Notes under the pieces: model-generated
What the model was told of the DNA's origin: nothing
Databases searched by the model: none
Seen by the model: only the letters and a program-made list of their open reading frames with translations
Shown: piece after piece, positions 1 to 7,954 of the stretch
Layout of the letters: each line of letters begins with the position of its first letter
How positions within the stretch are numbered: the stretch's first letter is position 1
Translations under genes and position numbers: made by a program
Source: JANNHP01 sp031404455
GTDB taxonomy: Bacteria; Planctomycetota; JAJSAM01; JAJVHW01
Length of the DNA stretch: 16,398 nt
Assembly (NCBI GenBank): GCA_031404455.1
Contig: JANNHP010000365.1
Span: 1-16,398, forward strand
Direction: 5' to 3'

Positions 1-1595
1 ATGAAGATGCCCGACGGACGGTCGAGGCGCGCGGACGTCGCCGCCTTCCCGTCGCCGGAGTAGCCGGAGATCGCGGGGACGCCCGCGACCGTGGTGATCA
101 CGTTCGTCGCGCGGTCGATGCGCCTCACGACGTGCGCCTCGCGGTCGCAGACGTAGACGTTGCCGTCGGCGTCGCAGTCCACGTCGACGGGCGTGTGGAG
201 CGACGCCGCGGTCGCCGCGCCGCCGTCTCCGTCCGAGGCCGCGTCGCCATCGCCCGCGAACGTGGTGATCGTCTTCGTGACGAGGTCGATCTTGCGCACG
301 CGGTGGTTCGACGTGTCGGCGACGTAGAGGACCGTCTCGGTCGGATCGAGGCAGCAGCGGCCCGCGGGCGCGTCGATCTCGCCGTCGGGGTTGCCGAGTT
401 GCGCGGCGAGCGCAGGGCCGTCGTCGCCCGAGAAGCCGGCGACGCCCGTTCCCGCAAGCGCGTGGATCGTGCCCTTCGGGTCGACGTAACGGATGCGATT
501 GTTGTTCTGGTCCGAGACGTAGTACCCGCCCGACGAGTCGAACGTGATGCCCGACGGATAGTTGAACTCCGCCGCACTCACCGACGCTTCGTCGCCCGAG
601 TTTCCCGGAAGACCTGTACCTGCGTAGGGCCAGACGAAGTACGCGAAGTTCGTCAATTCTCCCGCGTAGAGACGAACGATCCGGTGCGTGTGCCAGGTCG
701 CGATGTAGAGCTCGTAGTCGCGCGGATGGAACGCGATGCTAGCGGGGTGGTGCAGCTTCGCGATGAGCGCCGGCCCCCCCGTGTCGCCGAGATCGCCCGA
801 GCCCGCAACCGCGCGGACCTTGCCGTCGATCTCGATGCGGCGGATGCGGTGGTTGTTGAAGTCGCAGATGTGGAGGTACCCGGTGTACGGCTCGACCGCG
901 ATGTCGGTGGGGAAGTAGAACGCCGCGTCGAGCGCGGGGCCGTCGTCGCCGGCGAACCCCGCGACGCCCGTGCCGGCGTAGGTATCGATCGTGCCCTTCG
1001 GCCCCTTTGCAAGCGGCTGACCCGGCGATCCACGCCGGGCCTGCTTGGCGAGGTTCGTCTGCACGAGGCGTCCGGCTCGGGCGAGATGCGCGCCCGCCGC
1101 GCGGAACTGCACGAGCATGCCCATCTCGTCGCCGACATCGCGGCGCGCGACGCCGGCCGCGCGCGCGGCCGCGGCGGCTTCGAGCGCGATCTCGACCCTG
1201 TTCCGGCCGATCGATCGTTCCAGCCGCCGCGCGGCGACGTAAACGTCGCCCGGCTGATCGGCAAGGTACGCGTCGGCGTCCGCCGCCGGCGCGGCAAGCG
1301 CCGCACGCAGGATGGAATCACCGGCGAGCGGCCCGTCGCACGCGCGCAGCACGGCGATGAGCTTCGTCACGTCGTCGGTGAGGCCCTTCGACGGTCGGCT
1401 GGGCCTGCGTATCACACGGGCGAGCGCCGCATAGGCGCGGTGCTCCCTTCCGAACGTGACGGGGATCTGCGCGTCGATGCGCGCGTCGATCTCCTCGATC
1501 TCGATGATCCCGCTCGTGCCGTGCGCGAAGGCGGCTACGGCCGCGACGAAGATCGCCGCGGCCGTGAGGAAGCGATGGAGTGGATTCGGACGCAT
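1..1595 (-). CDS. Exported NHL-repeat protein, single six-bladed propeller (C-terminus off window)
   Basis: The ATG at 1593-1595 directly follows the TAG of the upstream NHL gene with no gap (TAGATG). A GGGAG lies 3 nt before it, so translation is probably coupled. The frame stays open through the left edge, giving 531 codons. Residues 1-24 form a signal peptide ending AFA, so the mature protein should begin HGTSG. Residues about 25-200 are Ala-rich and helical, matching the same region of the upstream paralogue. NHL blades begin near residue 202 (motifs such as TYAGTGVAGF, FNNHRIRRI, ADTSNHRVRKI). Five blades are complete and most of a sixth is present. By alignment with the last blade of the upstream protein, only about 20-25 residues are missing. 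NHL propellers usually bind ligands or proteins. The role is unknown; a periplasmic or surface location is inferred from the signal peptide. Confidence 0.85.
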   Translation of the reverse strand, partial: MRPNPLHRFLTAAAIFVAAVAAFAHGTSGIIEIEEIDARIDAQIPVTFGREHRAYAALARVIRRPSRPSKGLTDDVTKLIAVLRACDGPLAGDSILRAALAAPAADADAYLADQPGDVYVAARRLERSIGRNRVEIALEAAAAARAAGVARRDVGDEMGMLVQFRAAGAHLARAGRLVQTNLAKQARRGSPGQPLAKGPKGTIDTYAGTGVAGFAGDDGPALDAAFYFPTDIAVEPYTGYLHICDFNNHRIRRIEIDGKVRAVAGSGDLGDTGGPALIAKLHHPASIAFHPRDYELYIATWHTHRIVRLYAGELTNFAYFVWPYAGTGLPGNSGDEASVSAAEFNYPSGITFDSSGGYYVSDQNNNRIRYVDPKGTIHALAGTGVAGFSGDDGPALAAQLGNPDGEIDAPAGRCCLDPTETVLYVADTSNHRVRKIDLVTKTITTFAGDGDAASDGDGGAATAASLHTPVDVDCDADGNVYVCDREAHVVRRIDRATNVITTVAGVPAISGYSGDGKAATSARLDRPSGIF

Positions 1596-4490
1596 CTACT
1601 CCCAAATGACCCGGACGACGCCGTTGTACGTGTCCGCCACGTAGATGCGGCCGGCTGTGGCGCCGGTGCGCACGACGTGGATTCCGCTCGGGCGGCTGAG
1701 GCGCGCCGACGTGGCGACGGAGCCGTCGCCGGAGTAGCCGTTCGCGCCGTCGCCCGCGATCGTGGTGATGTTCTTCGTGACGAAGTCGACCCTGCGAATG
1801 CGGTTGTTCGCCTGGTCGGCGATGTAGAGGTTGCCCGCGGCGTCGCAGTCGACGTCGGTCGGGTAGTCGAGGGACGCCAGCGTCGCGAGTCCGCCGTCGC
1901 CGCCGAACCCGGCCGTGCCGGTGCCCGCGTACGTGGTGATCGCGTGGTTCGCGCCCGGCATCAGGTCGATGCGGCGGATGCGGTTGTTGCCAGTGTCGGC
2001 GAGGTAGAGCCAGCGCTCGTCGGGCGAGATCGAGACTCGGCCCGCGGGCTGCGCGGCCTGTCCGACCGGCAAGTTGATCTCGGCCGAGAGGCCCGGGCCG
2101 TTGTCGCCCGAGAAGCCGGCCGTGCCGAGGCCGACGATCGAATTGATCACGCCGGTCGTTCCATCGACCTTGCGGATGCGCTCGTTGCCCTGGTCGGAGA
2201 TGTACCAGTCGCCGTTGCCCGTGAACTTCACGCTCGCGGGGATGTTCATCTCGGCGACGCCGACCGTGGGGCTGCCGGTGATCGGATTGGAGGCGGCGAG
2301 TCCGTCGCCCGTGAACGCGCGCTTGTTGCCCGCCATGTAGATGATCCGGTTCGTCGCGGAGTCGAGGCGGATGATCTTGTCCGTGTGCCACGCGGCGATC
2401 CAGAGGTCGCCCGTCGTCGGGTGGAACGTGATGTCGGTCGGGTGGTTGAGCTTCGCGTCGGGGCCTTCGCCGCCCGCGTCGCCGAGGAGGCCGGAGCCGA
2501 CGACCGTGGTGACGTTGCCGTTGTTCTCCACGCGGCGGATGCGGTGGTTGTTCCAGTCGACGATGTAGAGGAACCCCGTGACGGGATTCGGGTCGACGGC
2601 CACGTCCTGCGGCCAGTACATGTCGGTGTCGAGCGCGGGGCGGCCGTCGCCGTTGAAGCCGAGCGTGCCGCTGCCCGCGTAGGTCTCGATCGTGCCCGCA
2701 GCGCCCTTCGCGGGCGGCCCGCCGTGGACGACGTTGGGAAGCTCGTAAGGCGCGACCGGGAGCTGGATCGTCGTCCCGGGGACGAGCGCCGTGATGACGC
2801 GGATCACGCTGTTCTCGCGGTCGCAGACGTAGAGATTGCCGTTCGCGTCGAGCTCGAGACCCGCGGGATGCTTGAAGAGGACCTCGGCGACGGGGACGTC
2901 GTCCGCGGCGGCGCCCGTCGTCCCGGCCGTGCCGGCGTACGTCGAGATCGTGCCGTCGGGCGCGACCTTCCGGATCACGTGGTTCAGGGCGTCCGAGATG
3001 TAGACCGTGCCGTCCGGGGAGATCGCGATGTCGGACGGACGGTTGAGCAGCGCGTCCTTCGCAGGGCCGTTGTCGCCGGCGTAGCCCGCGGTGCCCGTGC
3101 CCGCGAACCGGTCGATGACGCCTGTGCCGAGGTCCATCACCCGGATGCAGTGGCCCTGTCCGCAGATGATGAAGAGCTTCGTGCCGTCGGGGGAGAGCTC
3201 CATGCGGCCGTCGGGATCGGCGTTCTGCGCCTTGCTGAAGTTCAGCGTGCAACTGAGGGCGCCGGCGCCGTCGCCGGTGATGCCCGAGACGCCGCGAGTG
3301 CCGGCGAAGCGCGTGATCGTGCCGGTGCGGACCGTGGTGCCGACGAGGTTCGGCGCGTCCACGCCGGGCGTCAGGTCGATGTGGCGGATGACCGCGTTCG
3401 CGGCGTCGGCGGCGAGGAGGTCTCCGCTCGGCAGGCGGACGAGACCGGGCAGGAGGTTGAACTTTGCCGAGGTGCCGAGCGCGCCGTCGCCCGAGGCAGG
3501 GTCGGTGCCGCCGCCCTGGATCGTGCCCGCGATCGTGTAGACCGTCGGGGTGCCGCCGGGACCGCCGACCGGGTCGTAGACCTTCACCTTGTGGTTGTGC
3601 CACGCGGCGATGTAGACCTTGCCGCCGGGCGTCGGGTCGAACGCGAGCGACGACGGGTGGTTCAGGTCGGTCTTCATCGGATCGCCCTCGGAGTCGCCGG
3701 GGATGCCCGACCCGCAGAGTCGCTCGATGCGACCGTCGGCGTTGCGCCGGCGCAGCATGTGGTTGTTCCAGTCGAGGATGTACAGCAGGCCGTCGGGCCC
3801 GAAGCGGCACTCCTCCACGAAGTAGAGCTCCGTGCGGCGGGCTTCCTTGCCGTCGCCGTTGAAGCCGCCGAGGCCGAGGCCGGCGACGGTGTAGACGCGG
3901 CCGGGCGCCGCGACCTTGAACTGCGGCAGCGGACCGCCCTGCTTGTTGATGATCTGCCGGGCCAGCTTCGAGGCCCTGGCGAACGCCGCGTCGGCCTTCT
4001 TCCAGAGCTTCAACTGCCCGGTCTCGTCGCCCGCGTCGCGCGCGGCCGTGCCCTCGTCGTGCAGCGTTCGCGCGGCGACCACGGCCGCGAGCACCTTGTC
4101 CCGGCTGCTCTGCTTCTTGATCTGCCCGATGAGCGTCGCGACATCGTCGGGCGTGTTCGCGAGGCGGCCGTCCACCGCGTCGAGCGCGCCGTCGAGGAGC
4201 GTGCGCAGGGTGCCGTCCGTGACGAGCGTGCCGTTCGATGCCTTCGAGAGCGCCGTGACCTTGGCGAGGTCGCCCGAGAGCTTCCCGTTCGGCCGCTGGT
4301 CGAGGGTCTTGTCGAGCTTCTTCCACACCTTGTGGATGGCCGGATCGCCCGCGGCGGTCGCGGCCTCCTGCTGCGCGACGTAAGTCTCCAGGGCTTCGAG
4401 GTCGATGACGCCGCCCTCGTGGGCCCACGCACCCGCAGCGAGGCACGCCGCGAGGATTCCGCCGAGGACGAAGCTGTAGGTCTGTTTCAC
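1596..4490 (-). CDS. Exported NHL-repeat protein with twelve blades (two tandem six-bladed propellers)
   Basis: I chose the GTG at 4488-4490, which gives 964 aa. It has a GGAGG upstream (11 nt spacing; 8 nt to an adjacent in-frame TTG at 4491-4493) and starts directly at a signal peptide, MKQTYSFVLGGIL...AGAWA, followed by HEGG. An in-frame ATG at 4598 would add 36 residues before that signal and is less likely. Residues 24-198 are a charged helical region. Residues 199-964 hold twelve NHL units of about 55-86 aa (AGTGxxGxxGDxGxA, then P-D-GxLYIxD-xNxRIRR). They split into blades 1-6 (199-600) and 7-12 (601-964), joined by a Pro/Gly-rich linker ending PPAKGAAGT. The blade-by-blade features of the two halves match, so the array arose by duplication of a six-blade propeller. 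Its stop abuts the start of the downstream paralogue. Envelope binding or scaffolding is plausible; no enzyme motif is visible. Confidence 0.88.
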   Translation of the reverse strand: MKQTYSFVLGGILAACLAAGAWAHEGGVIDLEALETYVAQQEAATAAGDPAIHKVWKKLDKTLDQRPNGKLSGDLAKVTALSKASNGTLVTDGTLRTLLDGALDAVDGRLANTPDDVATLIGQIKKQSSRDKVLAAVVAARTLHDEGTAARDAGDETGQLKLWKKADAAFARASKLARQIINKQGGPLPQFKVAAPGRVYTVAGLGLGGFNGDGKEARRTELYFVEECRFGPDGLLYILDWNNHMLRRRNADGRIERLCGSGIPGDSEGDPMKTDLNHPSSLAFDPTPGGKVYIAAWHNHKVKVYDPVGGPGGTPTVYTIAGTIQGGGTDPASGDGALGTSAKFNLLPGLVRLPSGDLLAADAANAVIRHIDLTPGVDAPNLVGTTVRTGTITRFAGTRGVSGITGDGAGALSCTLNFSKAQNADPDGRMELSPDGTKLFIICGQGHCIRVMDLGTGVIDRFAGTGTAGYAGDNGPAKDALLNRPSDIAISPDGTVYISDALNHVIRKVAPDGTISTYAGTAGTTGAAADDVPVAEVLFKHPAGLELDANGNLYVCDRENSVIRVITALVPGTTIQLPVAPYELPNVVHGGPPAKGAAGTIETYAGSGTLGFNGDGRPALDTDMYWPQDVAVDPNPVTGFLYIVDWNNHRIRRVENNGNVTTVVGSGLLGDAGGEGPDAKLNHPTDITFHPTTGDLWIAAWHTDKIIRLDSATNRIIYMAGNKRAFTGDGLAASNPITGSPTVGVAEMNIPASVKFTGNGDWYISDQGNERIRKVDGTTGVINSIVGLGTAGFSGDNGPGLSAEINLPVGQAAQPAGRVSISPDERWLYLADTGNNRIRRIDLMPGANHAITTYAGTGTAGFGGDGGLATLASLDYPTDVDCDAAGNLYIADQANNRIRRVDFVTKNITTIAGDGANGYSGDGSVATSARLSRPSGIHVVRTGATAGRIYVADTYNGVVRVIWE

Positions 4491-4641
4491 CAAGGAACTG
4501 CCCTCCGAATTCGGGACTGCCGCTCGCAAGGCGGCCACCTGCCCGCCGACCGGGGAAGGAAGATGCCGCTCGGGCGCGGCCGCAACATCCACCGTCAAGC
4601 GTTGTCGTTGCGCCTCACCGGAGCGGGCATCCTATCCGCCC
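4491..4641. promoter_or_regulatory. Divergent intergenic region between NHL operon and beta-barrel gene
   Basis: These 151 bp separate the two divergent start codons, so promoters for both directions should lie here or just inside. The GGAGG on the minus strand before the NHL gene is the only clear element. TTG-containing hexamers near 4602-4613 have no convincing -10 partner at proper spacing, so no sigma-70 promoter is called. Confidence 0.35.
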
Positions 4642-5667
4642 ATGAGCATCGGGCGTGCCGCGACGTTCCTCGTCCTGGTGATCCTCAGCCTCGTCGCGCT
4701 CGCCGAGCCCGCCTGGGCTCAGTCGTGCGGAGGCTCGGCTGGGCCCGCCCCGTGCGGTTCAGCAGGCTCGGAGGGCTCCTGGCTCACGAAGGGCAAGGGC
4801 TTCGTCCGGCTCTCCGAGGAATACGAGGTCAAGGACCGCTCGTACAAGCACGGCGACCGCGTGGAGAACGACTTCGACGAGACCCTGTTCATCAGCCGCA
4901 CCGCGCTCCAGGTGCGCTACGCCCTCACCGACGACTGGACCGCCGACCTCACCGCCACCTATCCGCACTTCACGTATCGATTGAAGCCGCCCGGCGGCGA
5001 ACGGATCAAGCAGCGCTACCGCGGACCCGGCGACACGTTCCTCTACTTCGGCCGCCGGATCATGCTCGGCGATGAGCGCGCGACGCCGATGCTCCCCGAC
5101 GAGCACCTGATGCCGTCCGTACCCGGTCTCCCGATGGACGCGCCGCCGCCGCGTCCGACGCTCTCGCTCTGGGCCGGGGTCTCGCTCCCGACCGGCACCG
5201 CCGAGGAACCGAACCCCGAGATCGTGACCGAGGACGTCTCCGTGTCGAACCTCCAGACCGGTTCCGGCACGTACGACCCGATCGCGCGCGCGCGCCTCGA
5301 GTGGCCGCTCCGCGACGTCACGCTCTTCGCCGAGGCGAGCGTGCGGTTTCCCGTCTACGAGAACCGCTACGACTACCGGACCGCGGACACCGAGGTCGTC
5401 GTCGTCGGCGCCGACACCCCCATCGTGCCGAAGCTCTCGGCCGGCCTCTCGGCGATGTACCAGCGCACCTCGCGCGACCAGTTCCAAGGCGACGACGTGG
5501 GCGTCGGCGGCGCGCGGTGGGTGTATCTCGTGCCCTCGGTGTCGTGGCAGGTGACGGAGTCCGCGTCGCTCGACTTCAGCGTGCGCCTCCCGATCTACCG
5601 CCACACCGAGACGAAGCTCTCGGACTCGTCCGCGGTGTTCCAGGCCGGGCTGACGTGGAGTTGGTGA
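4642..5667 (+). CDS. Outer-membrane beta-barrel protein (MetA-like transporter/porin family)
   Basis: This 341-aa protein starts at an ATG followed by a signal peptide (MSIGRAATFLVLVILSLVAL...AWA, cleavage after residue 26). The mature start is Gly/Ser/Pro-rich with two cysteines (C29, C38). The rest alternates polar and aromatic residues as in amphipathic strands (RTALQVRYAL, WTADLTATY, SLWAGVSLPTG, VTLFAEASVRFPVY, LSAGLSAMYQ, SLDFSVRLPIY). The chain ends AGLTWSW; a terminal aromatic residue after alternating strands is the usual BAM insertion signal. The GVSLPTG segment recalls proteins annotated as MetA-pathway/transporter outer-membrane proteins. Substrate is unknown. It is transcribed away from the NHL operon across a shared 151-bp spacer, so a common envelope function is possible but unproven. 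No Shine-Dalgarno sequence is obvious before the ATG. Confidence 0.8.
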   Translation: MSIGRAATFLVLVILSLVALAEPAWAQSCGGSAGPAPCGSAGSEGSWLTKGKGFVRLSEEYEVKDRSYKHGDRVENDFDETLFISRTALQVRYALTDDWTADLTATYPHFTYRLKPPGGERIKQRYRGPGDTFLYFGRRIMLGDERATPMLPDEHLMPSVPGLPMDAPPPRPTLSLWAGVSLPTGTAEEPNPEIVTEDVSVSNLQTGSGTYDPIARARLEWPLRDVTLFAEASVRFPVYENRYDYRTADTEVVVVGADTPIVPKLSAGLSAMYQRTSRDQFQGDDVGVGGARWVYLVPSVSWQVTESASLDFSVRLPIYRHTETKLSDSSAVFQAGLTWSW

Positions 5668-5722
5668 ATGCGACATTCCGCGCCCAGGAACGCGCCGTCG
5701 GCCGCCGAGTGAGTTCCGCGGA

Positions 5723-6307
5723 TCACCCCCCCTTGCTCCTGGCAGCGCTTGCCAGCGCTCGCAGTTCGGCGGATATCTTCCCGGGTGGCAGAACGAAATC
5801 AACGCTGCCTGAAGCCTGAGCGCTGAGAGGCATGCCGTGAACTTCGGCAGACATGTCCTGGGCGAACGTCGTTCCTCCCTGCGCCTTGATCTGCTTGCAT
5901 CCCTCGGTTCCGTCTCCGTCGAACCCGGAGAGGACGATACCGATCGCGCGTGCTCCCATGGCCCCTGCCAGAGAAGTGAAGAACAGATCGATCTGCGCAT
6001 TCCTCCTCGTGCGCGGGGAGACGATCCTCAAGGCATACCCCTCGACGAGAAGATCCGCGTTCGGAGGTATCACGTAGACATGATTCGCCCGGATCGGCAT
6101 CCCCCGGGCGGCCACCAGCACGGGCATTTTCGTGTGCCGCGACAGGATCTCCGCCAACTGACTATTGGCCGTCGGGGTGATGTGGGAGACGATGACGAAG
6201 GCCATCCCCGTGGTGGACGGGAGGGCATCCAGGAGCGCCTTGTATGCGTTGAGAGCTCCTGCTGAGCCTCCAACGCCGACGATGAAGCCGGGATGTGATG
6301 TGCTCAT
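5723..6307 (-). CDS. Stand-alone CheB-type methylesterase/deamidase domain protein
   Basis: This 194-aa cytoplasmic protein is a single CheB_methylest domain. In CheB this domain hydrolyses glutamyl methyl esters or deamidates Gln on chemoreceptors. The catalytic triad is visible: Ser15 in GVGGSAG, His42 in IVSHITPT and Asp132 in LSGFDGDGTEG. The IPPNADL stretch near residue 80 is also typical. Canonical CheB is about 350 aa with an N-terminal receiver domain; that domain is absent here, and the ATG lies 3 bp after the KaiC-like stop, leaving no room for one. It is the second gene of a two-gene operon. No cheR, receptor, cheA or cheW is in the window, so the substrate could be a non-chemotactic partner. 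Its composition is less GC-biased than most neighbours. Confidence 0.9.
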   Translation of the reverse strand: MSTSHPGFIVGVGGSAGALNAYKALLDALPSTTGMAFVIVSHITPTANSQLAEILSRHTKMPVLVAARGMPIRANHVYVIPPNADLLVEGYALRIVSPRTRRNAQIDLFFTSLAGAMGARAIGIVLSGFDGDGTEGCKQIKAQGGTTFAQDMSAEVHGMPLSAQASGSVDFVLPPGKISAELRALASAARSKGG

Positions 6308-6310
6308 GAC

Positions 6311-7867
6311 CTAGTCGGACTTCGACACGCTCAGGGATCCGCTTGCTCGCCGAGCCATCTTCTGACTTTCGGAGAGACGCTTATCGACACTCCTCGTCCG
6401 ATCGGGCCTTGGGACGATGTCCACCGGCACCAGGGCGATTCCGTCGTCACTCAGAACGAGTTTGTGGACATCGCTGGAGTGGCCCATGCCACGCGACTTG
6501 ACGATGTACAGGCCGCGAATGCGCCTCTTGCCCGCGTCCTCCTCGATCTCCCTGACCACGAGCCACGTGTCGATCAGTGACGAGACGCCGACTTCACCGC
6601 TGGTGTAGTTCTGCTGCGTCGACGACACGAGACTGGTGAAGAACCCGGTCACGCTCCTCGACTTCAGCAGGTCGATCATGCGCGTGACCATGGACTGGAT
6701 TTCACGCTGGCTCCCCTCGGCGATGAGGCTCGTCAGGGGATCGATGACGACCGCTTGCGGTTTGAACTCCTCGAGGGTCTTGTACAGATCCAGCAAGTGC
6801 ATTTCCAGGCCGAAGAACGAGGGTCTGGTGGAGACGATCTTCAGGAGTCCCTTCCTGACCCACGGCTGTAGCTTGATGCCGATGGAGCTCATGTTCTGGA
6901 TCAACTGCCCGGACGATTCCTCATAGGACAGGAACAGGCACCGTTCTCCGCGCTTGCATCTCTCCAGCGCGAATGCGGCCGCGAGGCTCGTCTTCCCGGT
7001 GCCCGCGGTGCCCGAGACGAGGATCGTGCTGCCTCGAGTGAAGCCGCCTCCCTGGAACATCTTGTCGAGCGACCGAATTCCAGTCGAAACTCTCTCGCTC
7101 GTGCCGGGCTGATCCAGTCCGGCGGCAGTGATGGGGATCACCGACAGACCGTCGTCGTCGATCACGAACGGATACTCGTTCGCTCCGTGATTCGACCCGC
7201 GATACTTGATCAGGCGGACCCTGCGGATCGCCATCTGTTCATTGACCCGGTTGTCCAGCAGGATGATGCAATCGGAGATGTACTCCTCCAGACCGTGACG
7301 AGTGTAGGAGCGTTGTCCCGGCTCGCCGGTGACGATCGCCGTGACGTTCTTCGTCTTGAGCCATCGGAAGAGTCTCTTGATCTCCAGCCGGAGGATGCCG
7401 GCATCCGTGAGGCCCGAGAACAGGGACTCGATGGAATCCAGCACGACGCGTTTGGCACCGATGGAATCGATCGCATGCTCGAGGCGAATGAACAGTCCTT
7501 CGAGATTGAAGTCGCTCTCCTGGATGTCCCTGCGCTCGAGGACGACATGCTGGAGCACGATCTTCCCATTTGAAACGAGCCCCTGCAGGTCCATGTTGAG
7601 CGACGCGACGTCGTTGTACAGCTCGGCCTCCGTCTCCTCGAACGAGAGGCAGACGCCGGGCTCTTCGTACTTGAGCACGCCGTTGATCAGGAAGTCGATC
7701 CCGAAGATCGTCTTGCCGGAACCGGCGCTTCCGGTGATCAGGGTGATCCTGTTCCTCGGGAGACCGCCCGCCGTGATCTGATCGAAGCCTTTGATGCCGG
7801 TCGGGCACTTGCGGATCTCGCCATGACCGAGCGCGGGCTTCCTACTCTTCTTCGGGACTCTGATCAT
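6311..7867 (-). CDS. kaiC: KaiC-like double-domain RecA-family ATPase
   Basis: The 518-aa product matches the two-domain KaiC architecture almost residue for residue (cyanobacterial KaiC is 519 aa). CI domain: Walker A GSAGSGKT (46-53), catalytic Glu pair E77-E78, Walker B VVLDS (141-145). CII domain: Walker A GTAGTGKT (286-293), Glu pair E316-E317, Walker B VVIDP (373-377). The CII segment GVSSLIDT aligns with the KaiC autophosphorylation segment HISTITDT, so Ser429-Ser430 take the place of Ser431-Thr432. The last 30 residues are basic and Ser-rich. It should form ATP-dependent hexamers and may autophosphorylate. No kaiA or kaiB is in view, so clock function cannot be assumed; KaiC homologues outside cyanobacteria often serve other signalling. 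It is first in an operon with the CheB-domain gene. Codon use (AGA, AGG, AGT) and GC differ from flanking genes. Confidence 0.92.
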   Translation of the reverse strand: MIRVPKKSRKPALGHGEIRKCPTGIKGFDQITAGGLPRNRITLITGSAGSGKTIFGIDFLINGVLKYEEPGVCLSFEETEAELYNDVASLNMDLQGLVSNGKIVLQHVVLERRDIQESDFNLEGLFIRLEHAIDSIGAKRVVLDSIESLFSGLTDAGILRLEIKRLFRWLKTKNVTAIVTGEPGQRSYTRHGLEEYISDCIILLDNRVNEQMAIRRVRLIKYRGSNHGANEYPFVIDDDGLSVIPITAAGLDQPGTSERVSTGIRSLDKMFQGGGFTRGSTILVSGTAGTGKTSLAAAFALERCKRGERCLFLSYEESSGQLIQNMSSIGIKLQPWVRKGLLKIVSTRPSFFGLEMHLLDLYKTLEEFKPQAVVIDPLTSLIAEGSQREIQSMVTRMIDLLKSRSVTGFFTSLVSSTQQNYTSGEVGVSSLIDTWLVVREIEEDAGKRRIRGLYIVKSRGMGHSSDVHKLVLSDDGIALVPVDIVPRPDRTRSVDKRLSESQKMARRASGSLSVSKSD

Positions 7868-7923
7868 GCGGCACCTGTGCCTTCTCCCTCATGACGATGC
7901 GATATCATGTACCGTCCGTGGGG

Positions 7924-7954
7924 ATTGTGGACCGCCCCGCCGCGGTTTCACAAT
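7924..7954. promoter_or_regulatory. Imperfect palindrome upstream of kaiC-like gene, possible operator/promoter
   Basis: The outer arms are ATTGTG (7924-7929) and CACAAT (7949-7954). Inner CCGC and GCGG pair around a short GC-rich centre, with one unpaired base. Read on the minus strand, TTGTGA and CACAAT stand 18 bp apart and weakly resemble -35/-10 hexamers, about 57 bp before the KaiC-like ATG. Both an operator and a promoter reading are possible; neither is proven. Confidence 0.3.

Noticed and set aside
1..3900. Satellite DNA or CRISPR-like repeat array
   Set aside because: The repetition has the period of NHL blades (about 170-260 bp), is diverged at the DNA level and keeps reading frame, so it is protein repeat structure. 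No CRISPR-type short direct repeats were seen anywhere.
132..5075. Plus-strand open frame of 1647 codons opposite both NHL genes
   Set aside because: Its product is Arg/Asp/Val-rich with no domain. It mirrors the NHL repeats on the other strand and runs on into the beta-barrel gene in the wrong frame. High third-position GC removes stops from such antisense frames.
4759..6000. 413-codon minus-strand frame across the beta-barrel gene and CheB end
   Set aside because: It overlaps two recognised genes in shadow frames and shows no domain.
6311..7867. A circadian clock locus
   Set aside because: The protein is KaiC-like, but no kaiA or kaiB is present and KaiC homologues outside cyanobacteria often have other roles. 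Clock function cannot be claimed.
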